NCBI GenBank assembly: GCA_003230085.1
Contig: QIGV01000069.1
Coordinates: 1-44,002, forward strand
Direction of reading: 5' to 3'
Origin: Gammaproteobacteria bacterium
GTDB lineage: Bacteria > Pseudomonadota > Gammaproteobacteria > SZUA-140
Length of the DNA stretch: 44,002 nucleotides
The position numbers and the translations under genes were made by a program. Each line of letters opens with the position of its first letter. Positions within the stretch are counted from its first letter, which is position 1. The notes below the pieces were generated by a model that did not search any database, had not been told where the DNA came from, and worked only from the letters and a program-made list of their open reading frames with translations. This document shows, piece after piece, positions 1 to 12,952 of the stretch.

Positions 1-1287
1 AATACTGTAACAATCACTGATAATGCAACGGGCAAAAGCATAGAGCTTGAGACCCGGGAAGGCACCATTGGCCCGCCCGCGCTGGATATCAGTAGTCTCT
101 ATCGCGATTTCGGTTACCTGACCTACGATCCGGGTTTTCAATCCACAGCAAGCTGCAGCAGTGGTATCACCTATATCGATGGTGATCAGGGTGTACTACT
201 TTATCACGGCTACCCTATCGAGCAGCTGGCTGAAAAAAGCAGCTTCCTGGAAGTTGCTTATCTGCTGCTCTATAAACGCCTGCCTTTGCAACAGGAACTG
301 GCGAATTTTTCAGGTAAAATTTCTAAACATACCATGATCAAGGAGAGCCTGCGGGGGTTCTACAAAGGTTTTTATCACGATGCGCATCCCATGGCGAGCA
401 TGGTCGGCGTAGTGGGTTCTTTATCAGCTTTCTATCACGATTCAACGGATATTCACGACCCAGCGCACCGGGAACTGGCAGCCCTGCGCATGATTGCCAA
501 GATGCCGACGATTGCTGCTGGCTGCTACAAATATTCCCTCGGTGAGCCCTTTATCTATCCCCGAAATGAGCTTAGTTATTGCGGTAATTTGCTGCATATG
601 ATGTTCTCGCTACCCAGCGCGGATTATGAAGTGGACCCGATCGCGGAAAAGGCCCTGGATATGATTTTTACTCTACATGCTGATCATGAGCAGAATGCCA
701 GTACGGCCACGGTACGACTGGCGGGTAGTTCCGGCGCTAACCCCTTTGCTTGCATCTCCTCAGGTATTACCGCACTGTGGGGGCCTGCCCATGGTGGCGC
801 CAACGAAGCAGTCCTGTTGATGCTGGATGAGATAGGTGATATCAAGAATATCCCACTTTATATAGATAAGGCCAAGGATAAAAACGACCCATTCCGACTC
901 ATGGGTTTCGGTCATCGCGTTTATAAAAATTACGATCCACGCGCGACGATCATTCGGGACATGTGCTATCAGGTATTGGAAAAATTTGGCGATGCCAACG
1001 ACCCCCTGTTTGACCTGGCCATGCGCCTGGAGGAGATCGCCCTCAAGGATGACTATTTCATTGAGCGTAAACTCTACCCCAATGTAGATTTCTATTCCGG
1101 CATTATTTACAAGGCACTTGGTATCCCCGTCAATATGTTTACCGTCATGTTTGCGATAGCGCGTACTGTGGGCTGGGTTGCTCAGTGGATGGAAATGATA
1201 GCAGAACCCAACCAGCGAATCGGTCGTCCGCGACAGATCTATGTCGGTGAGGATAGGCGCGATTATGTTTCCCTGGAAAACAGGTAG
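1..1287 (+). CDS. gltA: Citrate synthase (5'-truncated by window edge)
   Basis: Frame 1 is open from base 1 ([31 protein letters not shown]...); conserved [27 protein letters not shown] and [16 protein letters not shown] motifs. Confidence 0.96.
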   Translation, partial: NTVTITDNATGKSIELETREGTIGPPALDISSLYRDFGYLTYDPGFQSTASCSSGITYIDGDQGVLLYHGYPIEQLAEKSSFLEVAYLLLYKRLPLQQELANFSGKISKHTMIKESLRGFYKGFYHDAHPMASMVGVVGSLSAFYHDSTDIHDPAHRELAALRMIAKMPTIAAGCYKYSLGEPFIYPRNELSYCGNLLHMMFSLPSADYEVDPIAEKALDMIFTLHADHEQNASTATVRLAGSSGANPFACISSGITALWGPAHGGANEAVLLMLDEIGDIKNIPLYIDKAKDKNDPFRLMGFGHRVYKNYDPRATIIRDMCYQVLEKFGDANDPLFDLAMRLEEIALKDDYFIERKLYPNVDFYSGIIYKALGIPVNMFTVMFAIARTVGWVAQWMEMIAEPNQRIGRPRQIYVGEDRRDYVSLENR

Positions 1288-1377
1288 CAGGTCAAGGAAG
1301 AAATATTGGCTCTGATATGTGCATGTTATCCGTTGCACCATACTAGCATTATCTATTCTGTGCCAGAATATCAATAA

Positions 1378-3837
1378 TCAAAATAGTTGTTCGGGTATCT
1401 GATTTCCAACACTGATGCTTTTCTGTTTTACTGCGGGCGCCTCTTTGGTCTCTGCATATTGTGTTGGTACCCATTGTGCTCGAAATGTTTCAAAGATAGT
1501 TTTCTTTTGCTGTGAATTCGCTAACAGGCCGGTGGCTGGATCGATGCGTACTGTTACCAGGCCAGATGGTCTCACCAGCGGGATTTCAGGTGTTCCTGCC
1601 AGGGCTGATTTCATAAATTCTATCCACATTGGTAAGGCCGCCCTCCCACCGGTCTCCTTGTTGCCTAGTGAGCGGGTCTTATCGAATCCTACCCAGGCTA
1701 TTGCGACCAATTTCTGGTTAAAACCGGCAAACCAGGCATCACGTTGGTCGTTAGTGGTGCCTGTTTTGCCCGCCAGATCTTTCCGGCCAAGTGATCTGGC
1801 GCGCCTACCAGTCCCCCTGCGGATGACATCCCGCATCATGGATGTCATGAGATAGGCATTTCCCTCCGTGATGACTCTTTTCGCAATATTTTCGGGGGTC
1901 TCAATTTCCTCATCTTGTACCGGTAATGTGGGGCTTTCTATCTGCACGTTGTTCAGGGGAGCGTCAGTCTCGCAGGCACGGCAGACCGTGGCAGGTTGCG
2001 CCTCCATGACGACAGTCCTGTCAGGTCCCAGAATTCGTTGAATGAAATAGGGGGGTACTCGGTATCCGCCATTGGCTAATACGGCGTGTCCACCAGCTAG
2101 TTGCAAAGGTGTTATTGCACCACTGCCTAGTGCCAGGGACAGATTTCTAGGCAGGTCATTGCGAGGGAAACCAAAACGAGAGACATAGTCCAAAGTGTAA
2201 TTAATGCCAGTAGATCTCAATAACCTGATTGATACCAGATTCCGTGACTTGATTAGCGCTTCACGCAGGCGGGTTGGACCAAAAAATTTTCCACTATAGT
2301 TTTCCGGGCGCCATGCGCTTTCAAGCCCCGGGTCATCGAAAACAACGGGCGCATCATTGATGATGCTAGCCGCAGTGAACCCCTTTTCCAGGGCCGCCGA
2401 ATAGATAAATGGCTTGAAGCTGGAGCCGGGTTGGCGTGCTGCCTGGGTCACACGGTTAAATTTGCTGCGCTTGAAATCAAAACCACCGGTCAAGGCAAGA
2501 ATGCTTCCATTTTCTGGATTTAGGGCAATCAACGCACCTTCGACTGCGGGCAACTGGGCCAGACGCCAGGTGGCCTCAGCAACAGGGAAGACACGAATAA
2601 GGTCGCCCTCTCGAATAATTTCATTTGCTGTCTCGGGGCGTGCCCCCAAGTGGTTGTCGTCTATATAGGGGCGGGCCCACTCCAGACCTTTCCATGGGAT
2701 TTGAATCAGTCGTCCATCCGCGAGTAAAACAGTCGCTTCTTTTTCAGCCAGGCTTACAACCAGGCCTGGATATAGCCCGCCGATCACAGAAGTGTTATCA
2801 AATACATGGGGTAAATCATCTGCATTAGTCAGCGTGGCCAGTGTGATATTACCTTCGGGACCCCGGTACCCATGTCGGGTATCATAATCAATCAACGTTT
2901 TTCGTAACGCCTTGTTTGCCGCCTTTTGCAGGCCTGAGTTTATCGTGGTGATGACGGAGAAGCCCTCTGTGTAAGCCAGCCCGCCATATTTTGTAATCAT
3001 TGCGCTGCGCACCATCTCTGCCACGAAGGCTGTTTCTACCTCGATTGATAGCCCATGCAGACGCGCGTTATCAGGCTCCTCCAGTGCTGCCTGGTACTGC
3101 GCATCATCGATATTGCCTAAAAGATGCATTCTGCCTAACACATAGTCGCGGCGTAGCAGAGCACGTTCGAGATTAGCAATGGGGTTATATCGAGAGGGTG
3201 CCTTGGGCAGTCCGGCGATCATCGCCATCTGAGCGATACTAAGCTGGCTCGGCTTGAGTCCATAGTAGGTTTGAGATGCGGAGGTGATACCGTAGGCGCG
3301 GTTTCCCAGATAGATTTTATTAATGTACAGCTCAAGAATACCTTCCTTGCTTATTTCGCGTTCTATCTTCAGGGCCAGGAAAATTTCACTGAGTTTTCGA
3401 AAATAGGTCTTTTCACTACTGAGGAAAAAATTTCGCGCCACTTGCATGGTGATAGTACTACCTCCCTGTGACTTCTCTCCAGTTGTTATCAGGTTATAGA
3501 CCGCGCGCAGAATACCATGATAATCCACCCCGGGGTGTTGGAAAAAACGGTCATCCTCGGCAGCTAGAATTGCCCTGATCATCAAATCTGGCGTCTCGTA
3601 GAAGCGGATAGGCGAACGTTTTTTCTCGCCAAACTCTGCTATCAATTTGAGATCCTCGGTATAAATCTTTAATGGAACCTGTAATCGAATGTCCCTCAAT
3701 GTTTCAGTTGATGGGAGATTGGGCGCTATATAGATATAACTGCTCACGGCTGCCAGCATGCCTAGAAGGAAAAGGCCAGCGAGGCCCAGCAGGCTAGTTT
3801 TGATGATTTTACGGAAATAATTCATAAAACGCGGCAA
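1378..3837 (-). CDS. mrcA: Penicillin-binding protein 1A (bifunctional transglycosylase/transpeptidase)
   Basis: 819 aa; GT51 motif EDDRFFQHPGVDYHGILRA and GGSTITMQVARNFFL; transpeptidase motifs PGSSFKPFIY, KSRN and AGKTGTTNDQRDAWFAG; located next to the pil operon as is usual. Confidence 0.95.
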   Translation of the reverse strand: MPRFMNYFRKIIKTSLLGLAGLFLLGMLAAVSSYIYIAPNLPSTETLRDIRLQVPLKIYTEDLKLIAEFGEKKRSPIRFYETPDLMIRAILAAEDDRFFQHPGVDYHGILRAVYNLITTGEKSQGGSTITMQVARNFFLSSEKTYFRKLSEIFLALKIEREISKEGILELYINKIYLGNRAYGITSASQTYYGLKPSQLSIAQMAMIAGLPKAPSRYNPIANLERALLRRDYVLGRMHLLGNIDDAQYQAALEEPDNARLHGLSIEVETAFVAEMVRSAMITKYGGLAYTEGFSVITTINSGLQKAANKALRKTLIDYDTRHGYRGPEGNITLATLTNADDLPHVFDNTSVIGGLYPGLVVSLAEKEATVLLADGRLIQIPWKGLEWARPYIDDNHLGARPETANEIIREGDLIRVFPVAEATWRLAQLPAVEGALIALNPENGSILALTGGFDFKRSKFNRVTQAARQPGSSFKPFIYSAALEKGFTAASIINDAPVVFDDPGLESAWRPENYSGKFFGPTRLREALIKSRNLVSIRLLRSTGINYTLDYVSRFGFPRNDLPRNLSLALGSGAITPLQLAGGHAVLANGGYRVPPYFIQRILGPDRTVVMEAQPATVCRACETDAPLNNVQIESPTLPVQDEEIETPENIAKRVITEGNAYLMTSMMRDVIRRGTGRRARSLGRKDLAGKTGTTNDQRDAWFAGFNQKLVAIAWVGFDKTRSLGNKETGGRAALPMWIEFMKSALAGTPEIPLVRPSGLVTVRIDPATGLLANSQQKKTIFETFRAQWVPTQYAETKEAPAVKQKSISVGNQIPEQLF

Positions 3838-3975
3838 AGTGTGAAGTTGGTCAAGAAAATAATGTTTGATTCAGTATAAAACTTTTACCGGCATTGGACG
3901 ATAACCACAGAGGTACATAATATTGATTGTCTTTAAAACACTTACTACCTATAGTTGAGCACGGGATGAGTATAG

Positions 3976-5656
<1,681 letters not shown>

Positions 5657-5660
<4 letters not shown>

Positions 5661-6295
5661 ATATTGATTTTGAGCAACTTAAATCAATAGATTTAAACGA
5701 TGTGACGAGATGGCCAGTCGCGTTCAAAGTTGCTGTGGTTGTCATTATTTCTCTTGTAGTACTAGGTAGCGGGCTTTGGTTTGATACCAAAAGCCAGTTG
5801 GCATCGTTGGAGACTACCCGCAATAAGGAACAGGAGCTGAAAAACGTATTTGTCAAAAAGGCACATCAGGCTGCCAATCTCGATGCCTATAAGGCCCAGA
5901 TGGTAGAGATGAAGCGTTCATTCGGTACCATGCTGCGTCAGCTTCCCAGTAAGACGGAAGTTGCAGAGCTATTGGTGGATATTTCCCAGACTGGGCTGGA
6001 AAATGGTCTGGCGTTCGAATTATTCAAGCCACTGTCAGAAAAGCCTGCTGAGTTTTATGCCGAATTGCCTATCAAGATAAAAGTCAGCGGCAAATATCAC
6101 GAATTCGGGAATTTTGTTAGTGAGGTGGCAGCGCTCCCGCGTATTGTAACATTACAGGATTTTTCCATCTCGTCGTTCAAAGATGATCCGGATACGCTGG
6201 TCATGGAAGTTACTGCAAAAACCTACCGTTACCTTGATGAGGATGAAATTGAAGCATTGGCGAGTAGTAAGGACAAAAAAGGAGCAGGCACATGA
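5657..6295 (+). CDS. pilO: Type IV pilus assembly protein PilO
   Basis: Position in operon, single TM plus coiled coil, RQLPSKTEVAELLVDIS and KVSGKYHEFGNFVSEVAALPRIVTL motifs; ATGA overlap with pilN. Confidence 0.94.
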
Positions 6296-6882
6296 GTGCT
6301 AGCACTGTTTCTGGATTGGCCAAAATGGCAGTCGCCTCCATAAAAACGATGCTGAAATGCGGACAAATAGGCGTCGTTGTTCTGTTAGGCGCAACGCTGA
6401 TGGCTTGCAGTGATAGCGGTATTGGAGATCTGGAAAGTTTTGTCGCTGAAACAAAAATGAAAAAAGGCGCAGTTGAGCCTTTACCTGAATTTAAAACAGC
6501 CGAAACTTATAAATACAGTGCTAACAGTCTCAGGGATCCTTTTTCGACTTTCAGGTCGGAAGTAAAGACGACAGCCAAAACTCAAAGTATGGTTGAAGGT
6601 GTGCGACCCAACGTTAATCGACGCAAGGAAGTGTTGGAAAACTTCCCGTTGGATGCCTTGAAGATGATTGGAACGCTGGAGTTTAACCAACAAGTTTGGG
6701 GGTTGGTGAAAGCGCCTGATGGCATTATATATCGGGTTAGGCCCGATAACCATTTGGGTCAGAATTATGGAAAAATCAGTCGGGTGTTGGAAGCAAAACT
6801 CCTGCTGTCGGAAATTGTACCGGATGGTTTGGGAGGCTGGGAAGAGCGCCAGGCCTCGTTGTCGGTAGATGAAATTAAATAA
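6292..6882 (+). CDS. pilP: Type IV pilus lipoprotein PilP
   Basis: Lipobox (LMAC), RDPF motif, MIGTLEFNQQVWGLVKAPDGIIYRVRPDNHLGQNYGKI; ATGA overlap with pilO. Confidence 0.93.
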   Translation: MSASTVSGLAKMAVASIKTMLKCGQIGVVVLLGATLMACSDSGIGDLESFVAETKMKKGAVEPLPEFKTAETYKYSANSLRDPFSTFRSEVKTTAKTQSMVEGVRPNVNRRKEVLENFPLDALKMIGTLEFNQQVWGLVKAPDGIIYRVRPDNHLGQNYGKISRVLEAKLLLSEIVPDGLGGWEERQASLSVDEIK

Positions 6883-6952
6883 TCCCGCTATGGGGGCAAT
6901 TATGGAATGGTTCTTGCGAGACTGGATACAGGTAAATGATGGGAGCACAGAA

Positions 6953-9082
6953 ATGGGTATGAGATCTTCAGGCAATGAGCTGCTTCGACAGATTTATGCC
7001 AGTATCCTGGTAGCCCTGCTGTTTTTGATTCCTGGAACCAGTATTGCTGCTGAGGTGGCATCATCTGTTCGCACACTGGAGAGCATTGGCTTTTCAGCTT
7101 TGCCTGGCAACAAGGTGCAGGTCAAGCTTTCTCTTTCAGGCGCCGGGATCAATAATAAACCATTAAGCTTTTCCATCGAAAACCCAGCAAGAATTGCACT
7201 CGATTTCCCTGAAACATCTAGCAATGTACCTAGACGCCAATCCGTCGACGTGGGTGTTATCAGAAGCATCAATGCAGTCGAAGCAAAGGGGCGCACCCGG
7301 ATCGTTCTGAATCTTGATCAGATCGTCCCTTACGAAACACGTGTCGATGGCAACAATGTTTATATTACGCTTGAAGGCGCCTCACCTAGGACGGCGGCCG
7401 ATGTCACCACGCCGATATTTTCCACAGCCACGACTGATGCTGTAGTGGGTAGTTCTACCCATAGCGTAAAGAGTATCGATTTTCAACGCGGGATCAATGG
7501 TGAAGGGCGCATCATCGTAGCCATGACAGATGCCTCCATACCCGTAAATGTCAATGAATCCGCGAAGCGAATCATCATTGATTTCATTGGTGCCAGCTTG
7601 CCTACAGATCTCATCAGGCGCATGGACGTCATTGATTTCGCAACACCGGTCACGATGATAGACAGCTTTTCCAGTAACGGGAATGTACGCCTGATCATTG
7701 AGACCGAGGGTGAATTTGATGAACTTGCCTATCAATCTGGTGAAGTCTTTACACTTGAAGTCAAACCAGTTACCGATGAGGAGCTCGAGCAGGCACGCTT
7801 AAAGAAGCCCGAATATTCAGGCGATAAACTATCGCTCAGTTTCCAGGATATTGAAGTACGGGCAGTGTTGCAGTTGATTGCCGATTTTACTGGTATGAAT
7901 CTAGTGACCAGTGATTCTGTAGAGGGAAATGTTACTTTGCGGTTGAAAAATGTTCCCTGGGACCAGGCGATGGATATTATCCTGAAGACCAAGGGTTTGG
8001 CAATGCGTCAGACTGGGAATGTCATCCTGGTTGCGCCCAGCGAAGAAATTGCGGCGCGGGAAAAACAGGAGCTGGAGTCCCAGCAACAGGTGAAGGAACT
8101 GGCGCCACTGTTTACCGATTTGATGCAGGTCAACTATGCCAAGGGGGGAGATATTGCTACTCTGCTGAAGGCTGAGGAAAACTCCCTATTGTCCGAGCGT
8201 GGTAGTGTTACTGTTGATGAGCGTACCAATTCTTTACTGGTACGGGATACTGCAGAAAAACTGGATGAAATTAGAAGATTGGTCATCAAGCTGGATATCC
8301 CGGTGCGCCAGGTTCTGATCGAATCACGCATTGTTATAGCCAGTGACAATTTCGGCCGAGATCTGGGTGTAAGGTTTGGTGTATCGGGTGTGGGAGAAGT
8401 TAATAATAATACGTTTGGGTATTCTTCGGGCACATTAACGGGTACCGATACCATGGTGGGCACTTCTCCGCCTCCTGTCAGTCTGCCGAGCTTGTCCGAC
8501 CGTCTGAATGTCAATCTTCCGGTTGCCAATCCTGCGGGCCAAATTGCCTTTGCGGTGCTGGGATCGGATTTTCTGGTGGACCTCGAACTGTCAGCCATGC
8601 AGGCCGAGGGGCAGGGTGAAATAGTATCCAGCCCGCGTGTCATTACGGCCAATCAGTCAGAAGCGATAATCGAACAGGGCACGGAAATTCCTTATCAGCA
8701 GGCGGCCTCCAGTGGTGCGACAGCAGTAACATTCAAAAAGGCGGTATTGAGTTTAAGGGTGACGCCGCAAATTACGCCGGATGACCGGGTCATCATGGAT
8801 CTTCAGGTCAATAAGGATAGCGTTGGAGTAGTCTTCTTCGGGGTGCCCAGTATTGATACCCGTTCGGTTCAGACTCAAGTACTGGTGGATAATGGTGAAA
8901 CCGTTGTATTGGGCGGTATTTATGAACAGACTAAACTCGACGAAATTGACAGTGTGCCTGTGCTGGGCGATATTCCGCTACTCGGCGTACTGTTTCGCCA
9001 GACACGTACACAGAATGACAAGCGGGAACTGCTGATATTTGTAACGCCCAAGATTCTCAAAGAAGAACTGACGTTGCGCTAA
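6953..9082 (+). CDS. pilQ: Type IV pilus secretin PilQ
   Basis: Two AMIN-like regions, secretin core (VRQVLIESRIVIASDNFGRDLGVRFG; ETVVLGGIYEQTKLDEIDSVPVLGDIPLLGVLFRQTRTQNDKRELLIFVTPKIL). ORF opens at 6869, but the ATG at 6953 precedes the signal peptide and has a GGGAG upstream, so it is the preferred start. Confidence 0.93.
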   Translation: MGMRSSGNELLRQIYASILVALLFLIPGTSIAAEVASSVRTLESIGFSALPGNKVQVKLSLSGAGINNKPLSFSIENPARIALDFPETSSNVPRRQSVDVGVIRSINAVEAKGRTRIVLNLDQIVPYETRVDGNNVYITLEGASPRTAADVTTPIFSTATTDAVVGSSTHSVKSIDFQRGINGEGRIIVAMTDASIPVNVNESAKRIIIDFIGASLPTDLIRRMDVIDFATPVTMIDSFSSNGNVRLIIETEGEFDELAYQSGEVFTLEVKPVTDEELEQARLKKPEYSGDKLSLSFQDIEVRAVLQLIADFTGMNLVTSDSVEGNVTLRLKNVPWDQAMDIILKTKGLAMRQTGNVILVAPSEEIAAREKQELESQQQVKELAPLFTDLMQVNYAKGGDIATLLKAEENSLLSERGSVTVDERTNSLLVRDTAEKLDEIRRLVIKLDIPVRQVLIESRIVIASDNFGRDLGVRFGVSGVGEVNNNTFGYSSGTLTGTDTMVGTSPPPVSLPSLSDRLNVNLPVANPAGQIAFAVLGSDFLVDLELSAMQAEGQGEIVSSPRVITANQSEAIIEQGTEIPYQQAASSGATAVTFKKAVLSLRVTPQITPDDRVIMDLQVNKDSVGVVFFGVPSIDTRSVQTQVLVDNGETVVLGGIYEQTKLDEIDSVPVLGDIPLLGVLFRQTRTQNDKRELLIFVTPKILKEELTLR

Positions 9083-9262
9083 TGCGGTTAGAAGGCGTGT
9101 AAATGTCAAAACCCTGAGTCTATTTAGATGGCAGGCGATGGAACTACATGGGCCCTAAAGTAAACATCTTTTCTAGACGACATATTCTAAGAGGTTTTCA
9201 GAATCCAATTTATTATGATGCCAAGAACAACGACACTGACTGGACGTTCGGGAGTAATACCC

Positions 9263-11122
9263 ATGATTAAGACCATTAAAATTATCATGCTACTGATTAT
9301 TACAGGCATGCTATCGAGCTGTTTAGATAGTTCGGCGGGCTTCGAGTCTGATAATCCCGCCGCAACCGGCGCGACCACCGGTGTGGCATCGATTCTATTA
9401 TTAGTTAGTTCGCCCCAGCTAGGTTCGAGCGGTGCGAATACGGTTACCGTAACAGCAATCGTAAAAGATGGGAGCAATCTAGTGATGGATCAGGTCCCGG
9501 TCGTTTTTACCGCTGACAGTGGTTCATTGGCTGTTACTCAGGGCACCACGGATTCTGCTGGACAGGCAACCGCCACCCTGACGCCGGGTGGCGATTTCAC
9601 CAACCGTACTATCACACTAACTGCGGCAGCCGGTGCTGTGACCCAGTCGACTACAGTTGATGTCACAGGGACCGGTATATCTATCAGTGGTGAAAACTCG
9701 CTGACTACAGGCGATAGCGCTACTTTGATCATAGTATTGACAGACTCGGATGGAAATGCGATCACTGGCACGCTAATGACAGTGACTTCATCCCTGGGCA
9801 GCACGCTGAGTGCTCCTACATTAATGACAGATTCGGCAGGTCAGATACAAGTATCTGTGGCCCCAGTCAGTGCTGGTACGGATACCATCACCGTCACTGC
9901 TCTCGGTGTTTCTATGACCCATGTACTGACGATATCGGGTGATGATTTCAAGATTACCACACCACTGGTGAATGCAGATATCAATCTGAGCACTTGTACC
10001 GAGATTAATCTGAATTGGCTTGTGAATAATGTGCCCAATACGGGGCAGGCCATCAGCTTTTCTGCTACCCGTGGCTCGATTTTCACGGATAACATTTGCA
10101 CCAATGTTGGCACCAGTGTGACCACGGATGCCAGCGGTGACGCCAAGGTCTATATCTCATCGATCTTTGCTGGCCCCTCTACAGTCACAGCCTTTGTGAC
10201 CAATGGCCCTTCAACCAGTACCAATATCAACTTTATCGCTACCACGGCGGCTTTCATCGACCTGCAGGTCGCTCCGGCCACCATTGGCCCCAATGACGGG
10301 TCCCAGACGGTACAGCAGCAGTCCACCATTACGGCCACTATCCGCGATCCTAGTAATAACCTGGTGAAGGGTAAAGTGGTACGTTTCTCAATCACTCAAG
10401 ATCTTAGTGGTGGCTCGTTAACGACGGCCACTGCTACCACAGACACACTGGGGCGTGCCAGCACTGCTTACGTGTCGTCGGCCGCGACGACATCCAAGGA
10501 TGGAGTCCAGATCACCGCCTTTGTTGATGACACCCCGGCAGTTACTGGAACCGTTAATCTGACTGTGGCACAGAACGGACTTTTTGTCAGGCTGGGGACG
10601 GGCAATAATGTGGCCAAAGTGGGCGCCACCCAATATAACAAGCAGTACACGGTGATGGTCACAGATGCCAACGGCAATGCGGTGGCCAATGAAAATGTGA
10701 CCTTATCGATTAATCCCGTACAATACGCCAAGGGAGACTGGCAGGTAGTAGGTGATGATTGGGTCCAGTTTCCAGTTGATCTATGTCCCAACGAGGATAT
10801 CAACGAGAATGGCATATTGGATCCAGGTGAAGATATCAACAACAGCGGGGTCATCGAGCCAGGCAATATAGCCGCTGCACCTTCCCTGGTGACCACCGGC
10901 GCTGATGGTACCTTTGAGTTTGATATCTTCTATGCGCAGGAATTTGCCATGTGGGTCTATGTCAGGCTGACGGCGACTACCCAGGTGGCCGGTACCGAGT
11001 CCAACGATACTGTTTTGTTCTGGCTGCCTATTTCTGCCTCTGATGTCACAAATACAGCGGCTGCGGTGCCTGGTGTAGTCAGTCCTTTCGGGACGCAAGT
11101 TGGATGTACGAATACTAATTAG
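9263..11122 (+). CDS. Ig-like (Big_1/invasin-type) repeat lipoprotein
   Basis: MIKTIKIIMLLIITGMLSSC lipobox; repeated V(V)FTADSGSL..TDSAGQATATLTPG / SATRGSIFTD..TDASGDAKVYISS / VRFSITQDLSGGSLT..TDTLGRASTAYVS modules typical of bacterial Ig-like domain 1. Upstream in-frame ATG at 9215 is less likely. Confidence 0.85.
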   Translation: MIKTIKIIMLLIITGMLSSCLDSSAGFESDNPAATGATTGVASILLLVSSPQLGSSGANTVTVTAIVKDGSNLVMDQVPVVFTADSGSLAVTQGTTDSAGQATATLTPGGDFTNRTITLTAAAGAVTQSTTVDVTGTGISISGENSLTTGDSATLIIVLTDSDGNAITGTLMTVTSSLGSTLSAPTLMTDSAGQIQVSVAPVSAGTDTITVTALGVSMTHVLTISGDDFKITTPLVNADINLSTCTEINLNWLVNNVPNTGQAISFSATRGSIFTDNICTNVGTSVTTDASGDAKVYISSIFAGPSTVTAFVTNGPSTSTNINFIATTAAFIDLQVAPATIGPNDGSQTVQQQSTITATIRDPSNNLVKGKVVRFSITQDLSGGSLTTATATTDTLGRASTAYVSSAATTSKDGVQITAFVDDTPAVTGTVNLTVAQNGLFVRLGTGNNVAKVGATQYNKQYTVMVTDANGNAVANENVTLSINPVQYAKGDWQVVGDDWVQFPVDLCPNEDINENGILDPGEDINNSGVIEPGNIAAAPSLVTTGADGTFEFDIFYAQEFAMWVYVRLTATTQVAGTESNDTVLFWLPISASDVTNTAAAVPGVVSPFGTQVGCTNTN

Positions 11123-11144
11123 GTATAACCGTAAGCTGTACGAG

Positions 11145-11171
11145 AAAAGGCTCCTTAAAGGGGCCTTTTTT
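11145..11171 (+). terminator. Rho-independent terminator after Ig-like lipoprotein gene
   Basis: AAAAGGCTCC-ttaaa-GGGGCCTTTTTT hairpin: 10 bp stem (one G.T), 5 nt loop, T-run. Confidence 0.85.
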
Positions 11172-11222
11172 CATACTAACAATGCTTATAATTGATTTCT
11201 CCCCTGAACTCTGGCATATCTC

Positions 11223-11801
11223 GTGGTTATGGATAAAACCGGTAATATATTCCTGGTGGGTCCCATGGGTTCGGGCAAGACCACTATCGGACGTATGTTG
11301 GCGAAATCCCTGAAAAAGGAGTTTTACGATAGCGACCATGAGATAGAGACGCGGACGGGCGCCAATATCCCCTGGATTTTTGACATCGAAGGTGAAGTGG
11401 GTTTTCGGGAACGCGAACATCTAGCCATCGATGAGTTGACTCAGCGCCAGGGAATCGTGCTGGCTACCGGAGGTGGTGTCGTGCTGAGAGATGATAATCG
11501 TCATGATCTTGCCAGTAGAGGCACGGTGGTATACCTGAACACATCGGTTGACCAGCAGCAAAAACGAACCAACCGGGATCGTAACCGCCCTTTACTCCAG
11601 ACAGCGAATCCCCGCCAGTGCCTGGAAGAGTTGATGACCATTCGTGACCCTTTATACCGTGAAATTGCAAATATCATCGTGGATACGGATAATCGCAGTC
11701 TTCGCATGACGGTCAATATGATTATCAGTCAGTTAAAGAAGCGGACAAAGACCCGGGATGTATCCAATAAGGGGCTGCGGCGTGCCAGATACAAACCATA
11801 G
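11223..11801 (+). CDS. aroK: Shikimate kinase
   Basis: [59 protein letters not shown]; followed by aroB. Confidence 0.96.
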   Translation: MVMDKTGNIFLVGPMGSGKTTIGRMLAKSLKKEFYDSDHEIETRTGANIPWIFDIEGEVGFREREHLAIDELTQRQGIVLATGGGVVLRDDNRHDLASRGTVVYLNTSVDQQQKRTNRDRNRPLLQTANPRQCLEELMTIRDPLYREIANIIVDTDNRSLRMTVNMIISQLKKRTKTRDVSNKGLRRARYKP

Positions 11802-11828
11802 CGGCTTGTTTCGCTAACCTGGAATAGA

Positions 11829-12935
11829 ATGAAAACAAAAACACTACAGCTCTCATTAGGTGAGCGCAGCTATCCGATAATTATCGGCAACGGCGTGCTG
11901 GGTAAGCCGGAATTATTGAATCCCTTTATCAGCGGTCAACAGGTTATGGTCGTCAGTAACGAAACTATCGCGCCGCTCTATCTTAGTCAGGTGCTGACTG
12001 CATTGAGTGATTATCAATGTGAAACGGTTATTTTGCCGGATGGCGAGGAATTCAAGAATCTTGATATTCTGAATCGTATTTTTGATGCCCTGCTGCAAGC
12101 ACGTTTTTCCCGCGATGCGACACTTATTGCTCTGGGTGGTGGTGTCGTTGGGGACATGACCGGTTTTGCTGCGGCCTGCTATCAGCGTGGTATCGATTTC
12201 ATCCAGATTCCTACCACTCTGTTGGCTCAGGTGGACTCTTCAGTGGGCGGTAAAACTGGCGTTAATCATCCACTTGGAAAAAACATGATCGGCGCATTCC
12301 ACCAGCCCCGCTGCGTTCTCATCGATACTGCAACCCTGCAAACACTGGAGGATAGACAATTACATGCCGGTCTTGCCGAGGTCATCAAATATGGCTTGAT
12401 CCGCGATGCCGATTTTTTTACCTGGCTGGAGGAAAATATGGACGCCTTGCTGGCCCGCGATGATGCTGCTATCGCCTACGCTATTGAAAAATCATGCCAC
12501 TACAAGGCTGAAATTGTCGCCGCTGATGAAAGAGAAAGTGGCATACGGGTGCTGCTAAATCTGGGTCATACCTTTGCTCATGCGATTGAGACCGGCATGG
12601 GTTACGGGGCATGGCTGCATGGAGAGGCCGTTGCAGCGGGGATGTGTATGGCTAGCGAGATGTCACACCGTATGGGGAAGATAACCAGTGCTGACAGGCA
12701 GCGTATAATTGATCTCATCCAGCGAGCGCAACTACCAGTCAATGCGCCCACAAAGATATCAGTAGACCGTTTTTTAACGTTGATGGCGGTGGACAAGAAA
12801 GTCCAATGCGGTAAATTACGACTGGTTTTGCTTGGCTCGATTGGAAGTGCATTTCTAAGCGATGACTTTGATCTGGAGGTTTTGAAAAAAAGTATTTCTG
12901 CCTGTCGCCAGGATACTATGAAGCATGAAGTATGA
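11829..12935 (+). CDS. aroB: 3-dehydroquinate synthase
   Basis: [72 protein letters not shown]. Confidence 0.97.
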   Translation: MKTKTLQLSLGERSYPIIIGNGVLGKPELLNPFISGQQVMVVSNETIAPLYLSQVLTALSDYQCETVILPDGEEFKNLDILNRIFDALLQARFSRDATLIALGGGVVGDMTGFAAACYQRGIDFIQIPTTLLAQVDSSVGGKTGVNHPLGKNMIGAFHQPRCVLIDTATLQTLEDRQLHAGLAEVIKYGLIRDADFFTWLEENMDALLARDDAAIAYAIEKSCHYKAEIVAADERESGIRVLLNLGHTFAHAIETGMGYGAWLHGEAVAAGMCMASEMSHRMGKITSADRQRIIDLIQRAQLPVNAPTKISVDRFLTLMAVDKKVQCGKLRLVLLGSIGSAFLSDDFDLEVLKKSISACRQDTMKHEV

Positions 12936-12952
12936 AATGTTAAATATTAGGC

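Noticed and set aside
760-1374. 204-aa antisense ORF within citrate synthase
   Set aside because: Shadow ORF of gltA with no domain features.
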